Shown piece after piece: positions 63,374 through 64,000 of a DNA stretch of 64,000 bases. The stretch spans positions 186,001-250,000 of the forward strand of contig NZ_FOUJ01000001.1 of assembly GCF_900114835.1 (NCBI RefSeq), written 5' to 3'. The stretch is from Methanolobus profundi (lineage in GTDB: Archaea; Halobacteriota; Methanosarcinia; Methanosarcinales; Methanosarcinaceae). The stretch's first letter is position 1. The number at the start of each line of letters is the position of its first letter. The position numbers and the translations under genes are program-made. The notes under the pieces were generated by a model. The model saw nothing but the letters and a program-made list of their open reading frames with translations. It was not told the origin of the DNA and searched no databases.

Positions 63374-64000
63374 ATTCTACACCTAGCCTAGATCAAACAA
63401 TATTATAATATTTTAGTAGTATATAATACTTCTCGTTTTATTTTTAATGTATGCTTTGCTAGATCAGTTGAGTTTTCTATGTTCTCATTTTCCCATCTCT
63501 TCAAATGTAATATCTCATAATGATGAGTCTCATTATATATTTAACTATACATATATTTATATAGTAGTATGTGTTAGTAGAGTCTGCAGTCACAAAACCT
63601 AATGACCGGTTTTGGAGACTGATTGGTGGTACGATGTGTTCATCGGAAAAAAACTGAAGTAAAATGGTACGATTAAAAGGAACGCGGGCAGATTCCCTCT
63701 GCACTACATCATCTCTCCCAAAAAACATATTTTTGTCCGCGTTCCGATCTTCAGTATACTTGTTCTTTTCTATAATTATCATTCAAAAGCATAGCATAGG
63801 CTATGCATCCGTCTTGATGAGTTGTGTTCTTTAGAAAAGCCTATGGCTGATCATCATAGCTTCTTGAATTGATATCTATGATCTCGTCTTGTGGTCAGTT
63901 CGATATCATTAAAAAGAGATGTCAGAAAGGTTGCCATGAACTTTTGACAGTTATTGGGGAGCAACCTTTCCTGTATCCTCATGGAAAAACGTCAATTTTT
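63374..64000. other. 627-bp terminal intergenic region with several inverted repeats
   Basis: No convincing gene is seen. GGAACGCGG (63679-63687) pairs with CCGCGTTCC (63737-63745) around an inner GCAGA/TCTGC stem. GCATAG-G-CTATGC lies at 63794-63806. GAAAGGTTGC (63925-63934) pairs with GCAACCTTTC (63961-63970). These may be structured RNAs, or leader elements of a gene beyond the window. Confidence 0.45.

Noticed and set aside
63501-63782. 93-codon ORF on the minus strand
   Set aside because: It runs through the inverted repeat at 63679-63745, has no ribosome site, and its sequence has no domain-like pattern; it looks accidental.

Overview
The window is chromosomal DNA from a methanogenic archaeon, most likely a member of the Methanosarcinaceae such as Methanolobus or Methanococcoides; the genus is an inference. 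The evidence is a five-gene formylmethanofuran dehydrogenase operon, homologues of methanogenesis marker proteins 11 and 12, two CfbA-type chelatases, archaeal ribosomal proteins (L21e, L37e, S8e), RpoF, LSm, Pus10/TrmY, TATA-box promoters and TrmB-type regulators. The DNA is AT-rich with compact coding, and no transposase, integrase or CRISPR array was seen.

Layout. 0-5 kb: end of an Mmp12-like gene, an mmp11/IorA-like pair, radC, and a MobB-MoaE fusion. 4.7-8.7 kb: a heat-shock module (winged-helix regulator divergent from hsp20, then clpB). 8.7-20 kb: an accessory envelope region with a 566-aa coiled-coil membrane protein, two TrmB regulators, a 59-aa protein, an RND/MMPL exporter, two paralogous secreted anchored proteins, a PGF-pre-PGF protein and an AI-2E-family permease. 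20-26 kb: two DUF169 proteins, a metallo-hydrolase, a DUF1847 protein and two CobW/G3E GTPases. 26-35 kb: two CfbA-like chelatases, then fmdFACDB-fdhD and a DUF1638-like gene. 35-45 kb: aroK-aroQ-purE, a response regulator with a KaiC-like ATPase, a 2-oxoacid oxidoreductase and a large PAS kinase. 44.5-53 kb: information-processing genes (hemK-ksgA-DUF655-rpoF-L21e, pus10-trmY, DEAD helicase, thiDN, LSm-L37e-purF). 54-63 kb: tRNA-His, thi4, a GAF/PAS kinase, an AAA ATPase, RNase Z, S8e, and an Lrp regulator with an aminotransferase. The last 600 bases hold inverted repeats and no convincing gene.

Functional links. Molybdopterin synthesis (MobB-MoaE), cofactor sulfuration (FdhD, overlapping fmdB by 4 nt) and the Mo/W enzyme FmdABCDF form one theme: the first step of CO2 reduction or the last step of methyl oxidation. 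The chelatases supply tetrapyrrole for F430 and/or cobamides. Pus10 and TrmY act in sequence on tRNA position 54.

The least explained parts are the 10.6-20 kb envelope locus with a candidate structured RNA upstream, the DUF169/DUF1847/CobW region with palindromic operators, and two genes whose Shine-Dalgarno placement implies AUU and AUA/AUC start codons.
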